Shown one piece after another: positions 46,233 through 54,464 of a stretch of DNA of 64,000 nt. The stretch is from DATJPY01 sp035506135. GTDB taxonomy: Bacteria; Myxococcota_A; UBA9160; PR03. Made by a program: the position numbers and the translations under genes. The stretch lies in the NCBI GenBank assembly GCA_035506135.1, contig DATJPY010000014.1, forward strand, positions 1 through 64,000. Direction: 5' to 3'. Position 1 is the stretch's first letter. The number at the start of each line of letters is the position of its first letter. The notes below the pieces were generated by a model. The model ran no database searches. It worked only from the letters and a program-made list of their open reading frames with translations, and had not been told where the DNA came from.

Positions 46233-46913
46233 GTGGCCGACTCGATCCGCCTCGACGACGGGCCCTGGAGACGACTCCCGTGGTCGCTCCCTGGCGGAGC
46301 GCTGCTGACGCTGCTCGCCCTGATGGGGCTCGTCCGGATGCTCGCCGAGTCCCCGCCGCAGCGAGAGAAGCCGCCCGCCCTCAGCGCACAGCTCCTGGAG
46401 CTCCCAGCGCCCGGACCCGCCGCTTCCGCCGCGCCCGCGCCGCCCGAGCCAGCGGCCCCCGCACCGCCGCCCGACCTCGTCACCCCGAAGCCGCCCGAGC
46501 CGTTGCCACCGCGGCCTCGCGAGCGAAGGCCGCCGGCGCCGAAGCCGGCGGAATCTTCGGCGCCCGCCAGCGCCGCTCCTTCCGCGACCGCATCCCGTGA
46601 AGCCGCAGTCCCGTCGAGCGCCGGCGGTCCGTCCCTGCCCGGCGGGCGCATGAGCGCGCGCGCCCTCTATCAGCCGGTGCCCGAGATCCCGGAGGAGCTG
46701 CGGCGCGAGAACCTCCAGGCGGTCGCCCTCGCCCGCTTCCGCGTGGCCGCCGACGGCAGCGCGCAGGTCGAGCTGGTCCGGGCCACGAACGACACGCGGC
46801 TGAACCAGGCGCTGCTCGCCGCCCTCAGGCGCTGGCGATTCTTCCCCGCGATGGAGCAGGGCCGGCCGGTCGACTCGGAGCTCGAGATCCGGGTTCCGAT
46901 CTCGGTCCGCTGA
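46233..46913 (+). CDS. tonB: TonB-type energy transducer
   Basis: This 226-residue protein has an N-terminal transmembrane helix (about 20-40), a long Pro/Ala/Glu-rich periplasmic spacer (about 45-145, LPAPGPAASAAPAPPEPAAP) and the C-terminal TonB fold (about 150-226, QAVALARFRVAADGSAQVEL and ALRRWRFFPA). The GTG start follows exbD by 3 nt. It belongs to the dedicated receptor system. Confidence 0.92.
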   Translation: MADSIRLDDGPWRRLPWSLPGGALLTLLALMGLVRMLAESPPQREKPPALSAQLLELPAPGPAASAAPAPPEPAAPAPPPDLVTPKPPEPLPPRPRERRPPAPKPAESSAPASAAPSATASREAAVPSSAGGPSLPGGRMSARALYQPVPEIPEELRRENLQAVALARFRVAADGSAQVELVRATNDTRLNQALLAALRRWRFFPAMEQGRPVDSELEIRVPISVR

Positions 46914-46983
46914 GCCGGCGCGCCGCGCCCTCGGCTTTGCGGGACGCACGGCTATCTTCGCCGCCGCGCCGGGGTGCCCTTCG

Positions 46984-49104
46984 ATGATCGCGTTCCTGAC
47001 CGCATGGCTGAGCGAGACGGCGAACGTCCTCTACGAGGGCTCCCTCTACGTCCTGCTCGGCTTCCTGGTCGCCGGGGTCCTCCACGAGTTCCTGCCGACC
47101 TCGATCATCACGCGCCACCTCGGCCAGGAGCGCCCGCGCTCGGTCGTGCTCGCGGCGCTGTTCGGCGCGCCCATCCCGCTCTGCTCGTGCGGCGTGCTGC
47201 CCGCCGCCGCGGCGCTGCGACGCAAAGGCGCGAGCCGCTCCGCCCTGATGGCGTTCCTGATCTCCACGCCCGAGACCGGCGTCGACTCCATCGCGCTGAC
47301 CTGGGGCCTCCTCGGTCCGCTGATGGCCGTGGTGCGCCCGCTCGTCGCCATCGCGACCGGCATCGCCGCCGGTGTGGGCGGTCTCTTCGTGCGCGACGAC
47401 GTCGAAGCGAACGCGACGGTGCCGCTCCCGGCGCTGGCACAGGATCACGAGCATGCGACGGGTGCAGACGCGGCCGACGAAGCTGGGAGGCCGTGGACCG
47501 ATCGGCTGCGCGCGGGCGTGGCGTACGGCTTCGGCCCGCTGCTCGACGAGATCGCCTTCTGGCTCGCGGTCGGCTTCGCGCTGACGGGCCTGCTCGCGGC
47601 GCTGCTCCCGAACGATTTCTTCTCGGCCGTGCTCGGCTGGGACCGCGGCCTCCTGCCGATGCTTGCGATGGCGCTCGCGAGCGTGCCGCTCTACCTCTGC
47701 GCGAGCGCCTCGACGCCGGTCGCTGCGGCGCTGGTCGCGAAGGGCCTCTCGCCGGGCGCCGCGCTGGTCTTCCTGCTGGTGGGGCCCGCGACCAACGCCG
47801 CGACCCTGAGCGTCGCGCGCCAGCTCCTCGGCGCGCGGCGGCTGCGCATCTACGTCCTCACCGTGCTCGCGTTCTCGATCGCCGCCGGCCTCGCGCTCGA
47901 TCCGCTCGCGGGCGACACCATTCGGGCGTCGACGCTGGGCGCGGCCCGGCTGCCCGAGCGCGGGCTCCCGGCGTTCGCGAAGCTCCTGGCGGCGATCGCC
48001 TTCGGCGCCCTGCTGGCTCGGAGCTTCGCGCGCACCCGCTTCCGCGAGGGGCGCCGCGATGCCGCCGACCAGATCCACCGCCTCCGCGCGGCGCTCGCGG
48101 GCTTCGACCCCCGCGCGCTGCTCCGGCCCCCGGTGCTGGCCGCGCTCGCGGCGCTGCTGCTCGCGCTCCTGCTACCGCGCATGGTGCTGGTCGTCGGGCC
48201 CGGCCAGCGTGGGGTCGTGCAGCGCTTCGGGCGCCTGGTGGCGGGCGACCTCCCGCCCGGGCTCCACCTGCACTGGCCGGCGCCGCTCGGGCGCGGCGTG
48301 GCCGTCGACGTCGACTGGGTGCGGCAGCTCACCGTCGGCTTCCGCGGGAACCCCGCGGACGTGCGCGTCAGCATGGGCGACGAGGCGTTCTACCTCACCG
48401 CCGACGAGAACCTGATCGACATCCGCTCCGTCGTCAGCTACCGCGTTCGCGACCCCGCGCGCTTCGCGCTCGGCGTGGAGAACCCCGACGCGGTGATCGG
48501 CGCCCTGGCCCGGGACGTGCTGGTGCGCATCGCCACCGCGCAGACCATCGACGCCATCTACGCGACGGGGCGCCTCGACGTCGAGCGCGCCTGGCGCGAG
48601 GCGCTCGGCCGCGAGGTCGAGGCGCTCGGAATCGGGGCCGAGCTGGTCGACGCGCGGCTGCTCGACGTGCACGCGCCGGAGGGCGTGCACGACGCCTTCC
48701 GGGACGTGGCGAGCGCCGTCGAGGATCGCGAGCGCGAGATCCACGACGCGAACGGATACGGCGCCGAGCGGCGCAACCAAGGCGCGGGCGAGTCCGCGAC
48801 GCTGGTCGAAGCCGCGCGCGCCGAGGCCACGCGCGTCGCGAAGCAGGCGGCGGGCGACGCCGCCGCCTTCGCCGGCCTCGCCGCCGTCGACGCCGAACAC
48901 CCCGCCGTGACCGAGGAGCGCCTGTGGCTCGAGTCGCTCGAGCGCACGCTCCCCGCGCCGCGCAAGTTCATCCGCGCCGCGGGCAACGCCGGCGACGTCG
49001 ACCTCTGGGTGGGCAATCCGCCGCCCGGCGGGCTGCCCGCCCTCTCCCTGCCCGCGGCCCCGCCGATCGGACCGCCCGCCGCGAAGGAGCCCGCCACGCC
49101 ATGA
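46984..49104 (+). CDS. SO_0444-type permease fused to an HflK-like SPFH domain
   Basis: This 706-residue protein is a fusion. Residues 1 to about 350 match the SO_0444 Cu/Zn efflux-type branch of the ArsP/DUF318 permeases: several transmembrane segments, PIPLCSCGVLP (Cys 67 and 69), STPETGVDS and the second half-motif SVPLYLCASASTPVAAAL, with GPATNAATLS. A His-containing loop (DHEH, 154-157) separates the halves. Residues about 383-398 are another transmembrane helix, followed by an HflK-type SPFH domain (GQRGVVQRFGR, PGLHLHW, and the coiled coil DREREIHDANGYGAE). No stop or start codon separates the parts. The stop overlaps the next ATG (ATGA). A metal-linked SPFH scaffold is the likely role; the direction of transport is unknown. 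Confidence 0.85.
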   Translation: MIAFLTAWLSETANVLYEGSLYVLLGFLVAGVLHEFLPTSIITRHLGQERPRSVVLAALFGAPIPLCSCGVLPAAAALRRKGASRSALMAFLISTPETGVDSIALTWGLLGPLMAVVRPLVAIATGIAAGVGGLFVRDDVEANATVPLPALAQDHEHATGADAADEAGRPWTDRLRAGVAYGFGPLLDEIAFWLAVGFALTGLLAALLPNDFFSAVLGWDRGLLPMLAMALASVPLYLCASASTPVAAALVAKGLSPGAALVFLLVGPATNAATLSVARQLLGARRLRIYVLTVLAFSIAAGLALDPLAGDTIRASTLGAARLPERGLPAFAKLLAAIAFGALLARSFARTRFREGRRDAADQIHRLRAALAGFDPRALLRPPVLAALAALLLALLLPRMVLVVGPGQRGVVQRFGRLVAGDLPPGLHLHWPAPLGRGVAVDVDWVRQLTVGFRGNPADVRVSMGDEAFYLTADENLIDIRSVVSYRVRDPARFALGVENPDAVIGALARDVLVRIATAQTIDAIYATGRLDVERAWREALGREVEALGIGAELVDARLLDVHAPEGVHDAFRDVASAVEDREREIHDANGYGAERRNQGAGESATLVEAARAEATRVAKQAAGDAAAFAGLAAVDAEHPAVTEERLWLESLERTLPAPRKFIRAAGNAGDVDLWVGNPPPGGLPALSLPAAPPIGPPAAKEPATP

Positions 49105-50003
49105 GAATGCTGCTCGCCCTGGTCGCCGTCGCTCTCGCGGCGGCCGCGCTCGTCTCGTCGATCGTGGTGGTGGACGAGACCGAGCATGCCGTGATCACGC
49201 AGTTCGGCCGCCCGGTCGCCGTGATCAGCGAGGCGGGAGCGCACATCAAGCTCCCCGCGCCCATCCAGCGCGCCACCTTCCTCGACAAGCGGATCCTCCT
49301 GAGCCAGCTCCCGCAGACGGAGCTGCTGACCGCGGACAAGAAGAACATCGTCGTGTCGACCTATGTCGCGTGGCGCATCGCCGACCCGCTGAAGTTCCTC
49401 TCCGCGCTGCGCTCGCGCGACTTCGCCGAGGCGCGGCTCGCCGCGCTCGTGCAGTCGGAGCTCGGCTCGACGCTGGGGAGCCAGCCCTTCTCGAGCATCG
49501 TCCCGGCGGCGGCCGGAGGCACGAACTTGAAGCAGGTCGAGGAGCGCGTCGCGAGCGCCGCTCGCGAGGTGGCCGCGCGCGACTTCGGGATCGAGGTGAC
49601 GAGCGTCGGCGTGACCCGCCTCGGCTACCCGGCGCAGAACCTCCAGAGCGTCTTCGCGCGCATGCGCGCCGAGCGCGAGCGCATCGCGCGTGGCTATCGC
49701 TCCGAGGGCAAGGCCGAGGCCCAGAAAATCCGCGCCGAAGCGGATCGCGAGCGCACGACGCTGCTCGCCAACGCCGAGGCGGAGGCGGCCCGGCTCCAGG
49801 GCGAGGGCGAGGCGGAGGCCGCGCGCGTCTACGCCGACGCCTATCGCGGGCACGAGGACTTCTATCGCTTCCTCCGCACGCTGCAGGCGTACGAGAAGAC
49901 GCTGAAGGACAACACCACGCTGGTGCTGCCGGCCGACTCGCCCTTCCTCGACCTCCTGCTCTCGCGGACGCCGGGCGGCCACGCTGCGGGCGCGGGTCGC
50001 TAG
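49101..50003 (+). CDS. HflC-like SPFH protein
   Basis: This 300-residue protein matches HflC: N-terminal transmembrane helix (about 4-22), then VDETEHAVITQFGRPV and GAHIKLPAPIQRATFLDKRI, the conserved TADKKNIVVSTYVAWRI, and a long coiled coil (IRAEADRERTTLLANAEAEA). In E. coli HflK and HflC form a cage around FtsH. Here it follows the permease-SPFH fusion by a 4-nt overlap and no ftsH is nearby, so it probably partners the fusion protein. Confidence 0.92.
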   Translation: MRMLLALVAVALAAAALVSSIVVVDETEHAVITQFGRPVAVISEAGAHIKLPAPIQRATFLDKRILLSQLPQTELLTADKKNIVVSTYVAWRIADPLKFLSALRSRDFAEARLAALVQSELGSTLGSQPFSSIVPAAAGGTNLKQVEERVASAAREVAARDFGIEVTSVGVTRLGYPAQNLQSVFARMRAERERIARGYRSEGKAEAQKIRAEADRERTTLLANAEAEAARLQGEGEAEAARVYADAYRGHEDFYRFLRTLQAYEKTLKDNTTLVLPADSPFLDLLLSRTPGGHAAGAGR

Positions 50004-50006
50004 CGG

Positions 50007-50939
50007 ATGGAAGGCCGCCGCCGTTGGGGCTCCGGCCGACTCGGCCGACTGCTGCGCTGGGGCGTGGCGCCGCTCGCCGCTGCCGCGTACCTCGGCTCCG
50101 GCTTCTACAGCGTCCAGACCGACGAGAGCGCCGTCGCCTTCGTGCTCGGCCGGGCGGTCGGGCGCGACGAGCTCCCGGGCATGCACTGGAACCCGCCCTG
50201 GCCGTTCGGGCGCGTCCTCGTCGAGAAGACGGCCACCAACTTCACGATGCCGATCGGCTATCGCCTGGTCGATCGCCCGGGCGAGCCGCCCATCTCGGAC
50301 CTGTGGCTCACGGGCGACACCAACGAGATCACGGCCCGGCTCGACGTCCAGTACAGCGTGCGAAGCCTGACCGATCTCGCGCTGGCCCACGAGGAGCCGC
50401 GGGAGCTCCTGCGGCGCGGCGGCGAGCGCGTGCTGTCGCGCTTCCTGGTCAGCGAGAACGTCGACGCCGCGATCACCACGAAGCGGGCCGAGCTCCAGGA
50501 CTTCGTGCGCCGCGAGCTGCAGGCGCTGCTCGACGCGGACGGCGTCGGGATCCAGGTGCAGGCGGTGAGCATCAAGGAGCTCGCACCTCCGATCGAGGGC
50601 CAGGTCCGCAGCGCCTTCCAGGAGGTGCAGAACGCGAGCGCGGACCGCGAGCGCAGCATCTCGGAGGCGCGCGCCTACGAGGCGCAGGTGCTCGCCGAGG
50701 CGCAGGGCGACGCCCAGCGCCGCCTCTCCGACGCGACCGCGACCCGCTACCGCCGCATCGAGGTGGCCTCCGGCGAGGCCGATCGCTTCCAGGCGCTGGC
50801 GCGCGAGCACGACCGCGCGCCCGCGCTGACCGAGCAGCGCCTCTACCTCGAGACGCTCGAGCGCCTGCTGCCGGGGCTCCAGACCTACGTGGTCGAGCCC
50901 GCGAAGGACGGCAAGGTGAACCTGCGGATCGTCCGGTGA
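50007..50939 (+). CDS. HflK-like SPFH protein
   Basis: This 310-residue protein has a transmembrane helix (about 19-36) and an SPFH domain of HflK type (TDESAVAFVLGRAVGRDELPGMHWNPPWPFGRVLVEKT), including LWLTGDTNEITARLDVQYSV and the coiled coil DRERSISEARAYEAQVLAEA. It begins 4 nt after the HflC-like gene and ends in a GTGA overlap with znuA. Three SPFH modules in a row therefore sit inside a metal-uptake operon. Confidence 0.9.
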   Translation: MEGRRRWGSGRLGRLLRWGVAPLAAAAYLGSGFYSVQTDESAVAFVLGRAVGRDELPGMHWNPPWPFGRVLVEKTATNFTMPIGYRLVDRPGEPPISDLWLTGDTNEITARLDVQYSVRSLTDLALAHEEPRELLRRGGERVLSRFLVSENVDAAITTKRAELQDFVRRELQALLDADGVGIQVQAVSIKELAPPIEGQVRSAFQEVQNASADRERSISEARAYEAQVLAEAQGDAQRRLSDATATRYRRIEVASGEADRFQALAREHDRAPALTEQRLYLETLERLLPGLQTYVVEPAKDGKVNLRIVR

Positions 50940-51856
50940 GGCGCCCGCTCCTGGCGATGGGGGCCGCGCTGGCCGGACTCGCAGCGGTGGCGAGCGCCGC
51001 CACCGCGCCGACACCGATTCGCGTGGTCGCGACGATCCAGCCGATCGCGATGCTCGTGCGCGAGCTGGGCGCCGGTCGCGTCGCCGTGACGAGCCTGGTG
51101 CCGCCCGGCGCCAGCCTCCACACCTTCGCGCCGAGGCCCGGTGACGTCGCGGCGGTCGAGGAGACCGGACTGTTCGTCGAGGTGGGAGCCGGGCTCGACA
51201 CCTGGGCCGCGAAGCTCGAGAACGCCGCCGCGAGCCGGCCCGAGCGGCTGGTGCTGATCGAGCTCCCGAGCCTCGATCCCCTGCCGGCCGATCCTCGCGA
51301 GCACGGCCACGACGCCGCCGGCGCGCGAGCCCGCTTCGATCCACATGTCTGGCTGGACCCCATCCGGGTCCGCGACGTGGTCGCGCCCGCTCTGGTCGCT
51401 GCGCTCGTCCGCATCGATCCAGGCGGACGCGCCGAGTACGACACGGCGCTCGCGGCGCTGCGTGCGCGCATCGACGAGCTCGACGCGGAGATCCGGCGCA
51501 CGCTCGAGGGACACGGGACGAAGTTCGTGGCCTTCCACGGCGCCTGGCGCTACTTCGCCGCCCGCTACGGCCTCGAGGAGATCGGCGTGGTCGAGGAGGC
51601 GCCGGGCGAGGAGCCGGCACCCCGCGAGATCGCGAGGCTCGTCGAGGCGGCGCGCGCGGCGCACGTCCCCGCGATCCTGACCGAGCCGCAGCTCAATCCG
51701 CGCATCGCCGCGACCATCGCCGCCGAGCTCGGCGCCGGAACCGTGACGGTCGACGAGCAGGGCGACCCGCGCGACCCCGAGCGCGCCGACTACGTCGCCC
51801 TGATGCGCTTCGACGCGCGCGCGTTCGCTCGCGCGTTGGGGAACGGCGCGCCGTGA
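50936..51856 (+). CDS. znuA: zinc ABC transporter, substrate-binding protein (first set)
   Basis: This 306-residue periplasmic cluster A-I binding protein has a signal peptide (about 1-23) and metal-binding His in GASLHTFAPRP, FDPHVWLDP and FHGAWRYF, plus LTEPQLNP with the fourth ligand region. A short His-containing loop (EHGHDAAG) is present but no long His-rich stretch. The family binds zinc (or manganese); zinc fits the surrounding genes. GTG start within GTGA. Confidence 0.92.
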   Translation: MRRPLLAMGAALAGLAAVASAATAPTPIRVVATIQPIAMLVRELGAGRVAVTSLVPPGASLHTFAPRPGDVAAVEETGLFVEVGAGLDTWAAKLENAAASRPERLVLIELPSLDPLPADPREHGHDAAGARARFDPHVWLDPIRVRDVVAPALVAALVRIDPGGRAEYDTALAALRARIDELDAEIRRTLEGHGTKFVAFHGAWRYFAARYGLEEIGVVEEAPGEEPAPREIARLVEAARAAHVPAILTEPQLNPRIAATIAAELGAGTVTVDEQGDPRDPERADYVALMRFDARAFARALGNGAP

Positions 51857-52626
51857 GCGGTGACCCCGTCGTGCGCCTCGCGGGCGTGTCGGTCGAACGG
51901 CAGGGGCGCCGCGTGCTCGAGGACATCAGCTTCTCGCTCGACGCGGGTCACTTCCTCGGTGTCGTCGGCCCGAACGGCGCGGGCAAGACGACCCTCCTGC
52001 GCGCGATGCTCGGACTGGTGCCGATCGCGGCGGGTCGCATCGAGGTGTTCGGGCGCCCGCCCGGCGGCGCCTCGCCCGAGGTCGGCTATGTCCCGCAGCG
52101 CCACGCGGTCGCGGCGTCGTTTCCCGCCACGGTGCGCGACGTGGTGATGATGGGCCGGCTGCGGCGGCTCGGCTGGCTCGAGCGCCCGCGCGCTGCGGAT
52201 CGCGAATCGGTCGCGCGCAGCCTCGCGCGGGTCGGCATGCAGGACCGCGCCGAGCGGCCGATCGGACGCCTCTCGGGCGGCGAGCAGCGCCGGGTGATGC
52301 TGGCGCAGGCGCTGTGCTCGAGCCAGCGCCTGCTGGTGCTCGACGAGCCGACGATCGGGCTCGACCTGCCGGCCGAGCAGGCCTTCTACGCGCTCCTGCG
52401 CTCGCTCAAGGAGGAGCTCGGGCTCACCGTGATCGCGGTCTCGCACGACCTCGTCGCCCTCGCGGCCGAGGCCGACGAGCTCGTCTGCATCAACCGCAGC
52501 ATGCACGTCCACGGGAACCCGGAGGACGTCGTGCACAGCCACGCCCTGCGCGAGGCCTACAGCTGCGAGTTCAACTTCCTGGCCGGCGAGATCGCGCATC
52601 ACGAGCGCATCGGGCGCGAGCGCTGA
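51853..52626 (+). CDS. znuC: zinc ABC transporter, ATPase (first set)
   Basis: This 257-residue ABC ATPase has Walker A GPNGAGKTTLL, signature RLSGGEQRRVMLAQAL, Walker B LLVLDEPTIGLD and switch His in AVSHDL. Its C-terminal His-containing end (GEIAHHERIG) is like other metal-type ATPases (ZnuC/MntB class). GTG start overlaps the znuA stop. Confidence 0.95.
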   Translation: MSGDPVVRLAGVSVERQGRRVLEDISFSLDAGHFLGVVGPNGAGKTTLLRAMLGLVPIAAGRIEVFGRPPGGASPEVGYVPQRHAVAASFPATVRDVVMMGRLRRLGWLERPRAADRESVARSLARVGMQDRAERPIGRLSGGEQRRVMLAQALCSSQRLLVLDEPTIGLDLPAEQAFYALLRSLKEELGLTVIAVSHDLVALAAEADELVCINRSMHVHGNPEDVVHSHALREAYSCEFNFLAGEIAHHERIGRER

Positions 52627-52631
52627 TGCTC

Positions 52632-52675
52632 GCCGCGGAGCCCTCCGGTGATTGCCGCGGAGCCCTCCGGTGATT
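52632..52675 (+). repeat. 22-bp tandem duplication over the znuB start region
   Basis: Two perfect copies (52632-52653 and 52654-52675) begin GCCGCGGAGCCC and end CCGGTGATT. Each ends with a GTG codon, but they are 22 nt apart, so only the second (52670) is in frame with znuB. The first GTG opens a 9-codon frame that stops at 52677, overlapping the real start. Confidence 0.9.
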
Positions 52676-53467
52676 GAGTTCGCCTTCATGCAGCGCGCGC
52701 TCGCCGCCGCGGTGCTGGTCGGGGTGGTGTGCGGCGCCCTCGGCTTCTTCGTGGTGCTCCGGAGGCTCGCGTTCATCGGCGTCGGCATCTCGCACTCCGC
52801 CATCGGCGGCGTGGCGATCGGCGTGGTGGCGGGCGTCTCGCCGCTGCTCACCGCCGCGGTCTTCGCCGTTGCGGTGGCGCTCGGCATCGCCGCGGTGGGA
52901 CGCCGCAGCGCGCTCTCCGAGGACGCCGTGATCGGCGTCTTCTTCTCCGGTTCGATGGCGCTCGGCGTGGTGCTCTTCAGCCTGCAGCGCGGCTACCAGC
53001 AGGACCTGTTCGGCTACCTGTTCGGCGACGTGCTGGCGATCTCGGGGCGCGAGCTCGCGACGCTCGCGGCGGCGACCGCGCTAGTCCTGATCGCCCTGGC
53101 CTTCGCGTTCCGACGGCTCTTCTTCATCGCCTTCGACGAGGAGATCGCACAGGCCTACGGACAGCCGGTGGGGCTGCTCAACACCGCCCTCCTCGTCCTG
53201 CTCGCCCTCACCATCGTGATCGGCGTCCGGCTGGTGGGTGCCATCCTGGTCGAGGCGCTCCTGGTGATCCCGGCCGCCTGCGCCGCGCTCTGGGCGAGCG
53301 GCTGGCGGGCCCAGCTCGTGCTGGCGACCGGCCTCGGCGCCGCCAGCGGGGTGCTCGGGCTCGCGCTCGCCTACTGGCTCAATCTCGCCGCAGGGGCCAG
53401 CATCGTGCTGGTCTCGGCCGGCCTCTTCTTCGCCTCCCTGGCGCTCCGGCGCGGCGGACCGGCGTGA
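52670..53467 (+). CDS. znuB: zinc ABC transporter, permease (first set)
   Basis: This 265-residue ABC-3-type permease has about eight transmembrane segments and the family blocks LGFFVVLRRLAFIGVGIS, IGVFFSGSMALGVVLFS, GYLFGDVLAIS and VGAILVEALLVIPAACA. The start is GTG 52670 inside the tandem duplication described above. It follows znuC by 43 nt. Confidence 0.93.
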   Translation: MIEFAFMQRALAAAVLVGVVCGALGFFVVLRRLAFIGVGISHSAIGGVAIGVVAGVSPLLTAAVFAVAVALGIAAVGRRSALSEDAVIGVFFSGSMALGVVLFSLQRGYQQDLFGYLFGDVLAISGRELATLAAATALVLIALAFAFRRLFFIAFDEEIAQAYGQPVGLLNTALLVLLALTIVIGVRLVGAILVEALLVIPAACAALWASGWRAQLVLATGLGAASGVLGLALAYWLNLAAGASIVLVSAGLFFASLALRRGGPA

Positions 53468-53586
53468 ACGCGCAGCCCGGATGCATCCCGCGTGCCGTGT
53501 GCTACCTACTGGCGCGCCGCGGACCGGGCCGGGCGCCGAAGACCGCGAGCCGAACCCCGAGACCCGACCCGAGCAGGACGGAGCCG

Positions 53587-53892
53587 ATGGCGAAGACGTC
53601 GCAGGTCCACCGCGAGCTCAAGCGCAAGGCGCTGATCGCGAAGCATGCCGCGAAGCGCGCGGAGCTCCGCAAGCGGCTCAAGGATCCCGAGGCCTCGATC
53701 GACGACAAGTTCGCCGCTCAGCTCGAGTTCTCCAAGCTCCCGCGCAACTCCTGCCCGACCCGCAAGAAGAACCGCTGCGGCGTGACCGGCCGGCCGCGCG
53801 GCTATCACCGCAAGTTCGGAATCTCGCGCATCGCCCTGCGCGAGCTGGCGCTCGCGGGCCAGCTCCCGGGCGTGCGGAAGTCGAGCTGGTAG
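53587..53892 (+). CDS. rpsN: ribosomal protein S14, zinc-independent form
   Basis: This 101-residue protein is the long S14 type (KTSQVHRELKRKALIAKHAA, RNSCPTRKKNRCGVTGRPRG). It lacks the CxxC-CxxC zinc ribbon of the short form, keeping single Cys in NSC and RCG only. Zinc-free S14 replaces the zinc form in zinc starvation (Zur-regulated in several bacteria). It leads the trio with L31 and L28, 119 nt after znuB. Confidence 0.93.
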   Translation: MAKTSQVHRELKRKALIAKHAAKRAELRKRLKDPEASIDDKFAAQLEFSKLPRNSCPTRKKNRCGVTGRPRGYHRKFGISRIALRELALAGQLPGVRKSSW

Positions 53893-53894
53893 CC

Positions 53895-54140
53895 GTGAAG
53901 GAAGGCGTCCACCCCGACTACCACAAGGTGATCTTCGTCGACAGCGCGACCGGGACGGAGTGGATCACGCGATCGACGCTCACGTCCTCGGAGACGCGCG
54001 ACGTCGACGGCGAGGCGGTGCCGCTGGTGCGGCTCGAGATCTCGTCGGTGAGCCATCCCTTCTGGACCGGTCACCTGCGCGAGGCCGCGCGCGGCGGCAA
54101 GGTCGACGACTTCCGCCGCCGCTACGGCAAGAAGAAGTAG
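53895..54140 (+). CDS. rpmE2: ribosomal protein L31 type B (zinc-independent)
   Basis: This 81-residue protein begins MKEGVHPDYHKVIFVDSATG and lacks the CxxC of zinc-binding L31, so it is the YkgM/type B form. This form is made under zinc limitation and lets the cell reuse zinc from the ordinary L31. The GTG start lies 2 nt after rpsN. Confidence 0.93.
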   Translation: MKEGVHPDYHKVIFVDSATGTEWITRSTLTSSETRDVDGEAVPLVRLEISSVSHPFWTGHLREAARGGKVDDFRRRYGKKK

Positions 54141-54151
54141 CGAGGACGACG

Positions 54152-54457
54152 ATGCCCCGGCACTGCGCGCTCACCGGAGCCACCGTGCGCTACGGAAACA
54201 ACGTCTCGCACTCCAACCGCCGGACGAGTCGAACCTTCGCGCCGAACCTGCAGCGCGCCTCGCTGATCTCGGACGCGCTGCGCCGCACGGTGCGCCTGCG
54301 CGTGACGACGCGCGCGCTGCGCAGCGTGCAGAAGCACGGCGGCCTCGACGCCTTCCTGCTCGACACGCCCGACGCGCGACTCGGTGCGGAGGGGCTCGAG
54401 CTGAAGCGCCGCGTGCTCCGCGTGCTCGCCGGCCGGCGGAAGGCGAAGGCAGGCTGA
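54152..54457 (+). CDS. rpmB: ribosomal protein L28 (cysteine-poor form)
   Basis: This 101-residue L28 starts MPRHCALTGATVRYGNNVSH and has the FAPNLQRASLISDALRR block. It has a single Cys, so the CxxC...CxxC zinc ribbon seen in some L28 proteins is missing. It completes a zinc-sparing trio; in several species such paralogues sit under Zur. An ordinary rpmB, rpmE and rpsN should exist elsewhere in the genome if this is the alternative set. Confidence 0.9.
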   Translation: MPRHCALTGATVRYGNNVSHSNRRTSRTFAPNLQRASLISDALRRTVRLRVTTRALRSVQKHGGLDAFLLDTPDARLGAEGLELKRRVLRVLAGRRKAKAG

Positions 54458-54464
54458 GGCGCCG

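Noticed and set aside
52626..52675. ATG 52626 as the znuB start
   Set aside because: It overlaps the znuC stop but is in another frame and stops after 15 codons; GTG 52670 alone gives the permease.
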